Part shown: positions 8,264 through 18,045 of the stretch, piece after piece
How positions within the stretch are numbered: the first letter of the stretch is position 1
Layout: each line of letters starts with the position of its first letter
Assembly: GCF_003596405.1 (NCBI RefSeq)
Contig: NZ_QYUR01000003.1
Span: 62,001 to 126,000, forward strand
DNA: 64,000 nt
DNA from: Pseudomonas cavernicola
GTDB lineage: Bacteria > Pseudomonadota > Gammaproteobacteria > Pseudomonadales > Pseudomonadaceae
Direction of reading: 5' to 3'
The notes under the pieces: generated by a model
Told to the model about the DNA's origin: nothing
What the model saw: only the letters and a program-made list of their open reading frames with translations
Databases searched by the model: none
Program-made: the position numbers and the translations under genes

Positions 8264-10642
8264 CTACTTCCTTAACGTGGCGTTGAACCTTTCTTCCAGC
8301 GAGGTGAGGATATTCTGCGTTGTAGTACTCACCTCATCGTCATTAAGAGTGCGCGATGGATGCTGCCAGGTCAAGCCGACCGCCAAGCTTTTTCTATGCG
8401 GATCAATACCTTTACCGTGATACACATCAAATAGCTTGAGGTCTGTCAGATGCTCGCCAGCAGCCTCGCGAATAATTCCGAGAACGGCTTCGGCAGCGAC
8501 ATCCCTATCCACCAGCAGTGCCAGATCGCGACGCACCTCGGGGAAGCGCGAAAGCTCGCGGAACTTGGGCAGCAGTCCTTGCACCACTTCAGCCAGAACC
8601 AGCTCGAACAAGAAAACCGGCTGGTCCAGATCCAAGGCCTTGCTCAGCTCCGGATGGATGGCACCGACAAAGCCAACGAGGCGACCATCACGCTCAATGC
8701 GGGCAGTTTGGCCTGGGTGTAGAGCTGGATGCTCACCCGCCACAAAACTGAAAGTACTCTCGGCACCGGAGAAGCCAAGAAGCGCCTCTACGTCGGCCTT
8801 CACGTCATAGAAATCGACAACTTCACGACCATGGGCCCAACCTTCGGTCATGCGAGCACCGCAGATCGCGCCGGCCAACATGGCTTCCTGCTTCAAACCT
8901 TCTAACTGGCCGACAAAGCGCAGGCCGCTTTCGAACAAACGAATCCGCGATTGCTGGCGGTTCAGGTTGTACTGCACCGCCTTGACCAGGCCCGGCCACA
9001 GGGACGCGCGCATGGCAGCCATATCAGTCGAGATGGGGTTGGCCAACATCAACGGCTCAACGCCTGGACTGAACAACTCGAACAGTTTGGGATCGATGAA
9101 GCTGTAGGTGATCGCTTCCTGATAGCCACGGGCTACGAGCAAGCGGCGCAGTGCTGGCAGCTCGGCACGAGCTTCAGCTTTAGGCTGCGGTGCCAGGCGG
9201 GCTTGCGGATATCGAACCGGCAAGCGGTTATAGCCATACAGGCGACCCAACTCTTCGATCAGGTCGACTTCCAGGCTGATATCGAAACGGTGGCTCGGCA
9301 CTTCCACACGCCACTGCCCTGCCTGCTCCTGCGAAATCTGCAGACCTAGGGCGCTGAGCAGGCGCTCAACTTCATCAGCCGCGATATCAAGGCCAAGCAT
9401 CTGATTGATGCGCTCGGCACGCAGAGTGATCGGCGCAATGCTTGGCAAATGCTCCTGACTGACCACCTCGATGATCGGCCCTGGCTCGCCACCGACGATC
9501 TCTAGCAACAAGCCAGTCGCACGCTCCATGGCTTCACGCGCCAACTGCCAATCGACACCGCGTTCGTAGCGGTGCGAGGAGTCGGTATGCAGACCATAGG
9601 AGCGCGCCTTGCCTGCCACCGAGATGGTGTCGAAGAAAGCGCTCTCGATAAAAAGGTCACGAGTGCCAGCAGCGACACCGCTGTGCTCACCGCCCATCAC
9701 GCCAGCAATAGCCAAAGCGCGCTGGTGGTCAGCGATGACCAGAGTATCGGCACGCAGGCTGACCTCCTGGCCATCCAGCAGAACCAGCTTCTCACCTTCT
9801 TCCGCCATGCGAACACGAATGCCACCGTTGATCTCGTTGAGATCGAAGGCATGCATCGGCTGGCCGAGCTCAAGCATCACATAGTTGGTGATGTCCACGG
9901 CTGCATCGATGCTGCGTACATCTGCGCGACGAAGCCGCTCGACCATCCATAGCGGTGTAGGCTTGGACAGGTCGACATTGCGCACCACGCGACCGAGGTA
10001 GCGCGGGCATGCTTTCGCCGCCAGCACTTCTACGGGGCGAACTTCCTCGTGTACAGCCGGTACAACGGCAACGACCGGTCGCGTAACCTCGGCGGCATAT
10101 AAAGCACCGACTTCGCGCGCCAAACCGGCCAGCGACAGGCAATCGCCGCGATTCGGAGTCAGGTCAACTTCGATGCTGGCGTCGTCCAGGTCGAGATAGA
10201 CACGGATGTCTTGGCCAACCGGCGCATCCGCCGGCAGCTCCATCAAGCCATCGTTGTCATCGCTGATTTGCAACTCAGAAGCCGAGCAGAGCATGCCGCT
10301 GGACTCGACACCGCGCAGCTTGGCTTTCTTGATTTTGAAGTCACCCGATAACTCGGCGTCAATCATGGCAAAAGGAATCTTCAGGCCGGGGCGCACGTTC
10401 GGTGCGCCACAGACCACCTGAAAAGTCTCGGCACCATTGCTGACCTGGCAAACGCGCAGCTTGTCAGCATCCGGGTGCGGTTCGGTGCTCAGCACCTCGC
10501 CCACGACCACGCCACTGAATGCGCCGGCGGCCAGCGTCACGCTGTCAACCTCAAGGCCGGCCATGGACAAACGAGCTACCAGCTCATCGCGGGAAACCTT
10601 CGGGCTTACCCAGCTACGCAGCCACTGTTCACTGAATTTCAT
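8264..10642 (-). CDS. pheT: Phenylalanyl-tRNA synthetase beta subunit
   Basis: A 792-residue subunit of the alpha2-beta2 PheRS that charges tRNA-Phe. The N-terminal tRNA-binding domain (GVVVGEVLSTEPHPDADKLR), the B3/B4 editing region (YVMLELGQPMHAFD), the B5 domain and the C-terminal anticodon-binding domain (SRFPEVRRDLALLVDRD) are all visible and of normal length. It is 38 bases downstream of pheS and immediately upstream of ihfA. Confidence 0.98.
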   Translation of the reverse strand: MKFSEQWLRSWVSPKVSRDELVARLSMAGLEVDSVTLAAGAFSGVVVGEVLSTEPHPDADKLRVCQVSNGAETFQVVCGAPNVRPGLKIPFAMIDAELSGDFKIKKAKLRGVESSGMLCSASELQISDDNDGLMELPADAPVGQDIRVYLDLDDASIEVDLTPNRGDCLSLAGLAREVGALYAAEVTRPVVAVVPAVHEEVRPVEVLAAKACPRYLGRVVRNVDLSKPTPLWMVERLRRADVRSIDAAVDITNYVMLELGQPMHAFDLNEINGGIRVRMAEEGEKLVLLDGQEVSLRADTLVIADHQRALAIAGVMGGEHSGVAAGTRDLFIESAFFDTISVAGKARSYGLHTDSSHRYERGVDWQLAREAMERATGLLLEIVGGEPGPIIEVVSQEHLPSIAPITLRAERINQMLGLDIAADEVERLLSALGLQISQEQAGQWRVEVPSHRFDISLEVDLIEELGRLYGYNRLPVRYPQARLAPQPKAEARAELPALRRLLVARGYQEAITYSFIDPKLFELFSPGVEPLMLANPISTDMAAMRASLWPGLVKAVQYNLNRQQSRIRLFESGLRFVGQLEGLKQEAMLAGAICGARMTEGWAHGREVVDFYDVKADVEALLGFSGAESTFSFVAGEHPALHPGQTARIERDGRLVGFVGAIHPELSKALDLDQPVFLFELVLAEVVQGLLPKFRELSRFPEVRRDLALLVDRDVAAEAVLGIIREAAGEHLTDLKLFDVYHGKGIDPHRKSLAVGLTWQHPSRTLNDDEVSTTTQNILTSLEERFNATLRK

Positions 10643-10680
10643 CCTGCTCTTCTCCTAGAAAACGGTTACGGGCATGCGGC

Positions 10681-11697
<1,017 letters not shown>

Positions 11698-11720
11698 TTA
11701 CAGACTCCAGATACGAAATA

Positions 11721-11780
11721 GGGGAAGAGCACGAAGGCTCTTCCCCTATTGGTGACGTTTAGCACCGGGCGAGCCCGGTG
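11721..11780 (-). promoter_or_regulatory. Two tandem hairpins in the rplT-pheS interval
   Basis: Between rplT and pheS are two back-to-back stems: CACCGGGC/GCCCGGTG (11763-11780) and GGGGAAGAGC/GCTCTTCCCC (11721-11747). The second is followed on the minus strand by TATTTC, not a strong T run. They could be a partial terminator, an attenuator of pheST, or a processing site. I cannot tell which. Confidence 0.5.
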
Positions 11781-11792
11781 ACTGTCGGGGAC

Positions 11793-12149
11793 TTAAGCCA
11801 GTACGGCTTTCGCTTTCTCGACAATCGCAGCAAACGCCGCTTTTTCGTTCACTGCCAGATCAGCCAGAACCTTGCGGTCGATCTCGATTGCTGCCTTTTT
11901 CAAGCCAGCAATGAAACGGCTGTAAGACAAGCCGTTGATGCGGGCGCCTGCGTTGATACGGGCGATCCACAGAGCACGGAACTGACGCTTTTTTTGACGG
12001 CGGTCACGGTAGGCATATTGGCCTGCCTTGATTACCGCTTGCTTGGCAACGCGGAACACGCGCGAGCGTGCACCATAGTAGCCTTTAGCGAGTTTCAGAA
12101 TTTTTTTATGACGACGGCGAGCAACAACGCCACGCTTAACACGAGCCAT
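11793..12149 (-). CDS. rplT: Large ribosomal subunit protein bL20
   Basis: A 118-residue, very basic 50S assembly protein beginning [18 protein letters not shown]. In related bacteria L20 represses its own operon by binding the infC-rpmI region. It is 29 bases downstream of rpmI in the infC-rpmI-rplT cluster. Confidence 0.98.
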   Translation of the reverse strand: MARVKRGVVARRRHKKILKLAKGYYGARSRVFRVAKQAVIKAGQYAYRDRRQKKRQFRALWIARINAGARINGLSYSRFIAGLKKAAIEIDRKVLADLAVNEKAAFAAIVEKAKAVLA

Positions 12150-12178
12150 GAGTAACTTCCTCTAATTCTTGACCGAAA

Positions 12179-12373
12179 TTAACGAACGCGCAGCATGCGC
12201 GCCACCTTTGCCACGTCAGACGGATGCACCATGGTGCTACCGCGCAGTTGACGCTTACGCTTGGTGGACATTTTGGTCAGGATGTGGCTCTTGAAAGCGT
12301 GCTTGTGCTTGAAACCCGAAGCCGTTTTCAAGAAACGCTTCGCTGCACCGCTTTTGGTTTTCATTTTTGGCAT
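12179..12373 (-). CDS. rpmI: Large ribosomal subunit protein bL35
   Basis: A 64-residue basic ribosomal protein starting [20 protein letters not shown], full length, between infC and rplT. Confidence 0.98.
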   Translation of the reverse strand: MPKMKTKSGAAKRFLKTASGFKHKHAFKSHILTKMSTKRKRQLRGSTMVHPSDVAKVARMLRVR

Positions 12374-12433
12374 GTTCGGATACTCCGCATTCAGTTGATA
12401 AACATAACCGCAAGGCCTGCCGTGCCCTGGTGG

Positions 12434-12982
12434 TTACTTCTTCTTTTTGGGGGCGATGACCATGATCAGCTGGCGTCCTTCCATCTTTGGATGCTGTTCA
12501 ACGGTGCCGTATTCAAGCAGGTCACCTTCAACCCGCTTCAACAACTCCATGCCCAGCTCCTGATGCGCCATCTCACGGCCGCGGAATCGCAAGGATACCT
12601 TGGCCCTGTCCCCATCACTTAGGAAACGTACCAGGTTGCGTAGTTTTACCTGGTAATCCCCTTCCTCCGTCCCTGGACGAAACTTGATTTCTTTAACCTG
12701 CACTTGCTTCTGGTTTTTCTTCGCAGCAGCAACTTGCTTCTTCTTTTCGAAGATCGACTTGCCGTAGTCCATCACTCGGCAAACCGGTGGAACCGCATCA
12801 GCGGAAATTTCCACCAAGTCCAGCTTGGACTCTTCGGCGACTCTAAGCGCTTCATCAATCGAGACGATGCCAATTTGCTCGCCGTCAGCGCCAATTAACC
12901 GAACCTCGCGTGCCGAGATATTCTCGTTGATCGGGGCTTTCGGTGCAGCTCGTTTATCTTGTCTCATTTCACGCTTAATAAT
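12434..12982 (-). CDS. infC: Translation initiation factor IF-3
   Basis: A 182-residue factor that selects the initiator codon on the 30S subunit. The N-domain ([19 protein letters not shown]) and C-domain ([15 protein letters not shown]) are intact. I place the start at a non-standard ATT at 12982, giving [12 protein letters not shown], because GGAG lies just upstream and the AUU start is the classic autoregulatory feature of infC; the ATT at 12979 is possible. The first ATG at 12967 would drop five or six conserved residues and has no ribosome site. The start lies just after the thrS stop. Confidence 0.95.
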   Translation of the reverse strand: MIKREMRQDKRAAPKAPINENISAREVRLIGADGEQIGIVSIDEALRVAEESKLDLVEISADAVPPVCRVMDYGKSIFEKKKQVAAAKKNQKQVQVKEIKFRPGTEEGDYQVKLRNLVRFLSDGDRAKVSLRFRGREMAHQELGMELLKRVEGDLLEYGTVEQHPKMEGRQLIMVIAPKKKK

Positions 12983-12984
12983 AA

Positions 12985-14907
12985 TTACTCCGAATCATGG
13001 CGACCACGCCGGGAAACCGCCTGAGCGAGGAAATCTGCGAATTGGGCGACGGGCATAGAGCCCAGGTCAGCACCTTCTCGCGTACGCACGGCGACGGTTT
13101 GCATTTCAACTTCCCGATCTCCAATAACCAAGAGATAAGGAACCTTGAGCAAAGTATGCTCGCGGATTTTAAAGCCGATCTTTTCGTTTCTCAAGTCAGA
13201 CTTGGCACGGAACCCGCTTTGATTGAGCTTTTTTTCAACTTCGAGAGCAAAATCAGCCTGTTTATCGGTGATATTCAATATCACCGCCTGAGTTGGCGCC
13301 AGCCAAGCCGGGAATGCACCCTCGTAGTGCTCGATCAGCATGCCGATGAAGCGCTCGAAAGATCCCAGGATGGCACGATGCAGCATCACCGGGTGCTTAC
13401 GGCTGTTGTCTTCGCTGACGAATTCAGCCCCCAGACGCACTGGCAGGTTGAAATCGAGCTGCAGGGTACCGCATTGCCAGACCCTACCGAGACAATCTTT
13501 TAGAGAAAACTCGATCTTGGGACCGTAAAACGCCCCCTCACCCGGCTGCAGATCATAAGCCAGACCAGCACTATCCAGCGCAGCAGCCAATGCAGCCTCG
13601 GCACGATCCCACAGCTCATCGGAACCCACGCGCTTTTCCGGGCGAGTGGAGAGCTTGAGCTGGATATCCTGGAAACCGAAGTCCGCATAGACATCCAGGG
13701 TCAGCTTGATGAACGCCGCCGACTCAGCCTGCATCTGTTCTTCAGTACAGAAGATATGCGCGTCGTCCTGGGTGAATGCGCGCACACGCATGATGCCGTG
13801 CAATGCACCGGACGGCTCGTTACGGTGACAAGCACCGAACTCAGCCAGGCGCATCGGCAGCTCGCGATAGCTTTTCAACCCCTGATTGAACACCTGGACG
13901 TGGCACGGGCAGTTCATCGGCTTGATCGCGTAATCGCGATTTTCCGACTCAGTGGTGAACATGTTTTCGGCGTAGTTCGCCCAGTGCCCGGACTTCTCCC
14001 ACAGACTGCGATCAACCACCTGAGGCGTCTTAATCTCCAGGTAGCCATTCTCGCGCTGCACTTGGCGCATGTACTGCTCAAGCACCTGATACAAAGTCCA
14101 GCCATTCGGATGCCAGAACACCATGCCTGGCGCTTCTTCCTGGGTGTGGAACAGGTTCAGGCGCTTGCCGATTTTACGGTGATCGCGCTTCTCGGCTTCT
14201 TCAATGCGCTGAACGTATGCGGCCAGCTGCTTTTTATCGGCCCAAGCGGTGCCATAGATGCGCTGTAGCTGCTCGTTCTTGGCATCGCCGCGCCAGTAGG
14301 CGCCCGACAACTTGGTCAGCTTGAAGGCTTTGAGGAAGCGAGTGTTAGGCACGTGCGGGCCGCGGCACATGTCGAGATATTCTTCGTGGTAGTAGAGGCC
14401 CATTTCCTGCGTATCAGGCATGTCCTCGACCAGACGCAGCTTGTATTCCTCGCCACGAGCTTTGAACTCGGCAATCACCTGATCGCGCGGAGTCATCTTC
14501 TTGATGATGTCGTAATCCGTATCTATCAGCTGCTGCATACGCTGCTCAATGGTTGCCACATCTTCCAAAGTGAAGGGGCGCTCATAGGCGATGTCGTAAT
14601 AGAAGCCTTCATCGATGACCGGACCGATCACCATTTTAGCCGTCGGATAGAGCTGCTTGACCGCATGACCGATCAGGTGCGCACAGGAGTGGCGGATGAT
14701 TTCCAACCCCTCTTCGTCTTTCGACGTGATGATCTGCAGGGTCGCATCGCTGTCGATCAGGTCACTGGCATCAACCAACGTACCGTTGACCTTGCCAGCC
14801 AGAGTGGCCTTGGCCAGACCTGCACCAATAGATTGAGCAACCTCAGCCACAGAGACCGGGTGATCGAACGAACGCTTACTGCCGTCGGGAAGAGTAATAA
14901 CAGGCAT
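12985..14907 (-). CDS. thrS: Threonyl-tRNA synthetase
   Basis: A 640-residue class II synthetase. The TGS domain begins [20 protein letters not shown], followed by the editing domain ([16 protein letters not shown]), the catalytic core ([10 protein letters not shown], ending in [20 protein letters not shown]) and the anticodon-binding domain. The ATG at 14907 follows AGGAAG; an upstream start would add a tail absent from the family. It opens the thrS-infC-rpmI-rplT-pheST-ihfA cluster. Confidence 0.98.
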   Translation of the reverse strand: MPVITLPDGSKRSFDHPVSVAEVAQSIGAGLAKATLAGKVNGTLVDASDLIDSDATLQIITSKDEEGLEIIRHSCAHLIGHAVKQLYPTAKMVIGPVIDEGFYYDIAYERPFTLEDVATIEQRMQQLIDTDYDIIKKMTPRDQVIAEFKARGEEYKLRLVEDMPDTQEMGLYYHEEYLDMCRGPHVPNTRFLKAFKLTKLSGAYWRGDAKNEQLQRIYGTAWADKKQLAAYVQRIEEAEKRDHRKIGKRLNLFHTQEEAPGMVFWHPNGWTLYQVLEQYMRQVQRENGYLEIKTPQVVDRSLWEKSGHWANYAENMFTTESENRDYAIKPMNCPCHVQVFNQGLKSYRELPMRLAEFGACHRNEPSGALHGIMRVRAFTQDDAHIFCTEEQMQAESAAFIKLTLDVYADFGFQDIQLKLSTRPEKRVGSDELWDRAEAALAAALDSAGLAYDLQPGEGAFYGPKIEFSLKDCLGRVWQCGTLQLDFNLPVRLGAEFVSEDNSRKHPVMLHRAILGSFERFIGMLIEHYEGAFPAWLAPTQAVILNITDKQADFALEVEKKLNQSGFRAKSDLRNEKIGFKIREHTLLKVPYLLVIGDREVEMQTVAVRTREGADLGSMPVAQFADFLAQAVSRRGRHDSE

Positions 14908-14976
14908 GGCGCTTCCTCTCCTAGTGGTGACCCCTACCAAAGGTCACATGGGTTGGGATGAGCCAGTACGCGATTC

Positions 14977-14991
14977 GGCGGTATACCCGCC
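14977..14991 (-). promoter_or_regulatory. Hairpin in the thrS leader
   Basis: The minus strand carries GGCGG-GTATA-CCGCC about 70 bases upstream of the thrS start, inside a leader of about 190 bases with no gene. In enteric bacteria ThrS represses its own mRNA through tRNA-like hairpins in the leader. This stem sits at a comparable place, but the loop is not an obvious threonine anticodon, so the role is a guess. Confidence 0.3.
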
Positions 14992-15097
14992 TCACAGTGG
15001 CAGGAGCCCTAAGGCCAACCTGAACCGAACCGCAGTCACTGGGGATTTGAAGAGTTGGGGATGCTTTCAGAAAGCCGAAGCCCTGACAAGCGCCCAA

Positions 15098-15130
15098 TAA
15101 AAAAGGGTCGCCTAAGCGACCCTTTTTTAA
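15098..15130 (-). terminator. Bidirectional terminator of the tRNA-Val fragment
   Basis: AAAAAAGGGTCGCCTAAGCG and its partner make the stem GGGTCGC/GCGACCC, flanked by A and T runs on both sides, so it can work in either direction. It lies directly after the 3' end of the tRNA-Val fragment and must have been the terminator of the original tRNA gene. Confidence 0.85.
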
Positions 15131-15132
15131 TT

Positions 15133-15197
15133 TGGTAGGCACGATTGGACTCGAACCAACGACCCCCACCATGTCAAGGTGACGGCTGGGCATGCCT
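15133..15197 (-). other. Prophage attachment site: 3' half of tRNA-Val(GAC)
   Basis: On the minus strand, 15182-15133 reads as the anticodon arm (TTGACAT loop, anticodon GAC), T-arm (TTCGAGT), acceptor 3' strand and CCA of tRNA-Val. The D-arm is absent. Phage-side sequence takes over upstream of the anticodon stem. This is the usual result of integration into a tRNA gene by a tyrosine integrase: the displaced 3' part stays here and the intact tRNA should lie at the other prophage end beyond 64000. The phage side supplies AGGCATG (15191-15197), which can pair with CGTGCCT, so a D-armless tRNA-like fold is possible. Confidence 0.75.
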
Positions 15198-15210
15198 AAC
15201 CTATTGATAC
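15191..15210 (-). repeat. Arm-type integrase site copy 1 (inverted)
   Basis: On the minus strand the sequence TATCAATAGGTTAG matches the ATCAATA core of three plus-strand copies further in. It touches the att core, as expected for an integrase arm site. Confidence 0.4.
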
Positions 15211-15264
15211 TAAAAGAAAAGGGTAGTTCTTTCGGCACCAAGAAAGCGCGTACTCTACCATAAA

Positions 15265-15291
15265 AGAATCAATAACTTAGCGTTGTATTTT
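15265..15291 (+). repeat. Arm-type integrase site copy 2
   Basis: AGAATCAATAACTTAGCG, then TTGT and a T-rich end. It is nearly identical to the copy at 15765. Confidence 0.5.
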
Positions 15292-15363
15292 CATACAGTA
15301 GTCGCCCCTCCCTGCCCGTCTTGGGTATGCTCCCTCTCCCCTCCGCACCACCCGCAGTCCCTT

Positions 15364-15600
15364 ATGATCAAGCTCAACCCAGAACGCTACTGCGCCCACC
15401 GCCTCGCCGGCCACACGCTCAGTCGGATGATGGCCGTCGATGATCCTGCTGTTTATCAGCCGCACCGGTTCGGAACATGGCAGCCAATCGGCGATCTGTC
15501 GGCGCCGAGCGTGCCGGGCGAGTCGCTGATGGGGCTGGAGCCTGATCGGGAGATTCGCGTGTGCGAGCGCTGCGGCTACATTGAGCACCGGAATCAGTAG
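15364..15600 (+). CDS. Small phage zinc-ribbon-like protein
   Basis: A 78-residue protein starting MIKLNPERYCAHRLAGHTLS and ending VCERCGYIEHRNQ. The CxxC near the C-terminus suggests half of a metal site. I do not recognise a named family. It is the gene nearest the att site and is transcribed towards the tail genes, convergent with them, ending before the hairpin at 15723. Confidence 0.55.
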   Translation: MIKLNPERYCAHRLAGHTLSRMMAVDDPAVYQPHRFGTWQPIGDLSAPSVPGESLMGLEPDREIRVCERCGYIEHRNQ

Positions 15601-15715
15601 ATACCGCATGCCGCCCTTGATACCGGCACCCTGACTCCAGAGCCTATACGGTGTCAAAGCCTGGGATGCCATACAGAAACACTGATTTTCCTTTCAGATC
15701 AAAGCTTTGCGTATG

Positions 15716-15744
15716 AAAACAGCGCCCCGCAACGGGGCGTTTTG
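15716..15744. terminator. Bidirectional terminator at the tail-operon end
   Basis: CGCCCCG-CAA-CGGGGCG with TTTT on one side and AAAA on the other. It sits between the small plus-strand gene and the end of the minus-strand tail operon and can serve both. Confidence 0.75.
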
Positions 15745-15764
15745 CATTGCTTCCCGCCTCAATA

Positions 15765-15790
15765 GAATCAATAACTTACGGTTGTGTTTT
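15765..15790 (+). repeat. Arm-type integrase site copy 3
   Basis: AGAATCAATAACTTACGGTT followed by GTGTTTT; it matches the copy at 15265 at 15 consecutive bases from its start. Confidence 0.5.
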
Positions 15791-15852
15791 GGGGATAGAA
15801 ACGAGCGGTAGTCCACTGCGCACCTGATTACGAATCAGTTGCTTACCGCAAT

Positions 15853-15880
15853 AAAATCAATAGTCTGCCGGCATTATTTG
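15853..15880 (+). repeat. Arm-type integrase site copy 4 (weaker)
   Basis: AAAATCAATAGTCTGCCGGC keeps the ATCAATA core but diverges afterwards. The 15601-15885 stretch holds these repeats and the terminator and no gene I can support. Confidence 0.35.
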
Positions 15881-15885
15881 TACGC

Positions 15886-16074
15886 CTAACATCTGACTTG
15901 CAGCCAGTTACGGCGAGGGTCTAACGCTTTAATGTACGCGACTTTGTCGCCCTTCCTCGCCCGTCCTGGGCACTCAAAACTCCAGTCACACCCCGATGAT
16001 GCAGCATTACTAGGCGCATATCTCTGGAGGCACTGCCAGCACTGGCTGCCGCCGCCTCCGCTTCCAAAATTCAA
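15886..16074 (-). CDS. Possible small cysteine-rich protein after the tail fibre
   Basis: An open frame of 62 codons from a TTG at 16074, with a Gly run followed by CWQC, later cysteines and a basic C-terminal part. It lies in the same frame as the tail fibre gene, directly after its TGA stop at 16138-16140 with no other stop between, so it is either an independent small gene with a weak ribosome site or a readthrough tail. I do not recognise the sequence. Confidence 0.3.
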   Translation of the reverse strand: MNFGSGGGGSQCWQCLQRYAPSNAASSGCDWSFECPGRARKGDKVAYIKALDPRRNWLQVRC

Positions 16075-16137
16075 CCAGCAGATAGCGCCTTGAAGCCCAG
16101 ATAGATCGGGATAGGCGGAGGTGGTTTTAGAAAGCCG

Positions 16138-17958
16138 TCAACCGACGACCTCTACCGTCTCGATGTCGGCAACCCACTTGATGTTGGTTGCCGCCACACC
16201 AGTGACGGTAATCGCCAGCGCGCCATTAGTTGTATCCGCCGTTACCGCTATCGCCCACGCGGACGCCCCACTATCGCCGGCCACCAGCGTTGGCGTGACC
16301 GCCGCGACCAACGCTGTTGCTGCGGCATTCGCCCCGCGTTTGATCGTGCCTTTGAATTCCCAAGATGCGCAGTCGCCGGTAGCTGATGCACGCGCCACTA
16401 CGCGGCCCGCGAACCCATAGGCACTGCTATCTGGAAGCGTAATCTGGTTTGTGGCAATTGGCGCACCATTGTTAGCAGATAGCACAGCAGCGGTTGCATC
16501 GGCAGTGGCACGCCTCAGCGTGAATCGCTCCCGTTGCGCATCACCTTGTACAGAGAAACGACCGCTAGCGCGGGCTGCTGCTCCATACACACCACGAGTT
16601 GTTGCGTAGTACCCGCCGTTGATCGTCGCAAACTGCCCGGATGCGAGGTTGTTTGCGCCGCCACTAACTACGGAATATCCATCGGTGCCGGTGGTGTTGA
16701 GATAACCGCCACCGATTACGCCGTAGGCTGAGCTGTTGGTGTTTCCATCACCTGAGCCGATGAATCCGTAGTTGCTTATGCCCCAGTTGCCGAGCCCGCC
16801 AGCAATCACTGAGTAGGTGCCGCTGGTCTCGTTTCCCGACCCCCCTCCAATTGCAGAGTAGTCGCCTGACGCCACCTGAGTCGCGGCGCTCCGCTCTTTC
16901 TGCCAGTCGGTGGCTTTGATGCCGCGTTTGTTGCCGCCCGTGGCAGCGTTGTTAGGGACTTGGGCGAGCGTAGCGCCGTTGCCCTTGGCGACATAGGCCA
17001 TATCGCCGCTGGTTTCGGTAATCGTGACCGACAGCGAGACCACCGGCACCGTGGCGTTAGGGGTAGCGGTGATCTTTGCCTCGGTCAGGTTGGTCAGGCC
17101 ACCCCCGCCACTGGCCCCGTTGTCGAACTCGAGCAGCAGCGCGTCGCCATCGGTCAAAGCGCCACCATCCGCGATCAGGGTCACGCCGAGCTTCACGTAG
17201 CCCGTGGCGGCGGTGATCGAGGTGAACTTCCACAGCTGCCAAGTATTGGCGTCCGTGACTTTCTGGATGAGCAGGAAGCCGTTGGGCGCCAGCTGCCCCC
17301 AGAGCGCGGTCATGCTGACGGCGTCGGCGGTCAGGTCGTCGATGAACAGCTGAGTGGCGCTGGCCTGGGTGGCGTGGTTCCACTTCATCAGGCCGGCGCC
17401 GGGATCGCTGTCGGCGGTACTACCAGTCTCGCAGGTGTACTGCAGGGCGGGCGCTACCCCACCGGCCCCGCCGCCGGAAATGGTGACCGTGGCCACGCCG
17501 CCCACATCCGTGACGGTGACCCCGGCGCCAACAAAGTTGATCGCCGTCGGACTGGCGACGACCGTCGAGCCTTCATCCTGGACCGGGGTTGTGACGCCGG
17601 CCACCAGCTCCCAATTGGCACCATCGAACCCGTATTCCTTGGGCAAGCCGTTGCTGTCCAGTTCATCGCTGACCCGCACCGTCCAGCCGGTTTTCGGCAC
17701 GATGAACTGCCAGACGCCGGCCGAGGCGCGCCAGTAGGCGATCTGTCCGGTCTTGCCAGTCCATAGTCCGGTCGGGCTGGCGGCAACTATGTAGGCGTCC
17801 CCGTCAGCAGGGATCCCAGGCGGCGTGGCCAGATCCTTGTCTTTGACGGTCCGATCCAGCAGCTGGTCGACAATCGCCCAGCCCGAGTTGACCACCGGGG
17901 CCTGGTTGGCCGCAGTGGGCGAGAGTTCGGTGATCTGGGTTTTTGGGGTAGTGCTCAC
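16138..17958 (-). CDS. Tail fibre with DUF2793-like N-domain and beta-roll head
   Basis: A 606-residue virion protein likely forming a trimeric fibre for receptor binding. Residues 16-120 resemble the phage DUF2793 domain (ADGDAYIVAASPTGLWTG). After a linker, residues of about 360-460 carry a series of short repeats of the YadA-head type (SAIGGGSGN, SVIAGGLGN, GFIGSGDGN, GVIGGGYLN, SVVSGGANN), which fold as a left-handed beta-roll. The C-terminal 100 residues are a small beta-rich cap. The start is GTG at 17958, overlapping as GTGA the point where the tail-tip frame should end. It is the last gene of the late operon. Confidence 0.8.
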   Translation of the reverse strand: MSTTPKTQITELSPTAANQAPVVNSGWAIVDQLLDRTVKDKDLATPPGIPADGDAYIVAASPTGLWTGKTGQIAYWRASAGVWQFIVPKTGWTVRVSDELDSNGLPKEYGFDGANWELVAGVTTPVQDEGSTVVASPTAINFVGAGVTVTDVGGVATVTISGGGAGGVAPALQYTCETGSTADSDPGAGLMKWNHATQASATQLFIDDLTADAVSMTALWGQLAPNGFLLIQKVTDANTWQLWKFTSITAATGYVKLGVTLIADGGALTDGDALLLEFDNGASGGGGLTNLTEAKITATPNATVPVVSLSVTITETSGDMAYVAKGNGATLAQVPNNAATGGNKRGIKATDWQKERSAATQVASGDYSAIGGGSGNETSGTYSVIAGGLGNWGISNYGFIGSGDGNTNSSAYGVIGGGYLNTTGTDGYSVVSGGANNLASGQFATINGGYYATTRGVYGAAARASGRFSVQGDAQRERFTLRRATADATAAVLSANNGAPIATNQITLPDSSAYGFAGRVVARASATGDCASWEFKGTIKRGANAAATALVAAVTPTLVAGDSGASAWAIAVTADTTNGALAITVTGVAATNIKWVADIETVEVVG

Positions 17959-18045
17959 AGAGTGACCTCCAGCGGGTAGCCGCGGCCTACGACCGAGCTG
18001 AGCTGATAAATGCGAAAGGTGATCGAAGCCTGAGCCGAGCCGAAG

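Noticed and set aside
15277..15672. Minus-strand 131-codon frame opposite the first phage gene
   Set aside because: The plus-strand gene with its CxxC motif is the better candidate, and the minus frame crosses an arm-site repeat.
16600..16860. Regular short repeats in the DNA of the tail fibre, CRISPR-like at first sight
   Set aside because: They are in-frame coding repeats of a beta-roll with no constant repeat and no spacers. No CRISPR array is present in the window.
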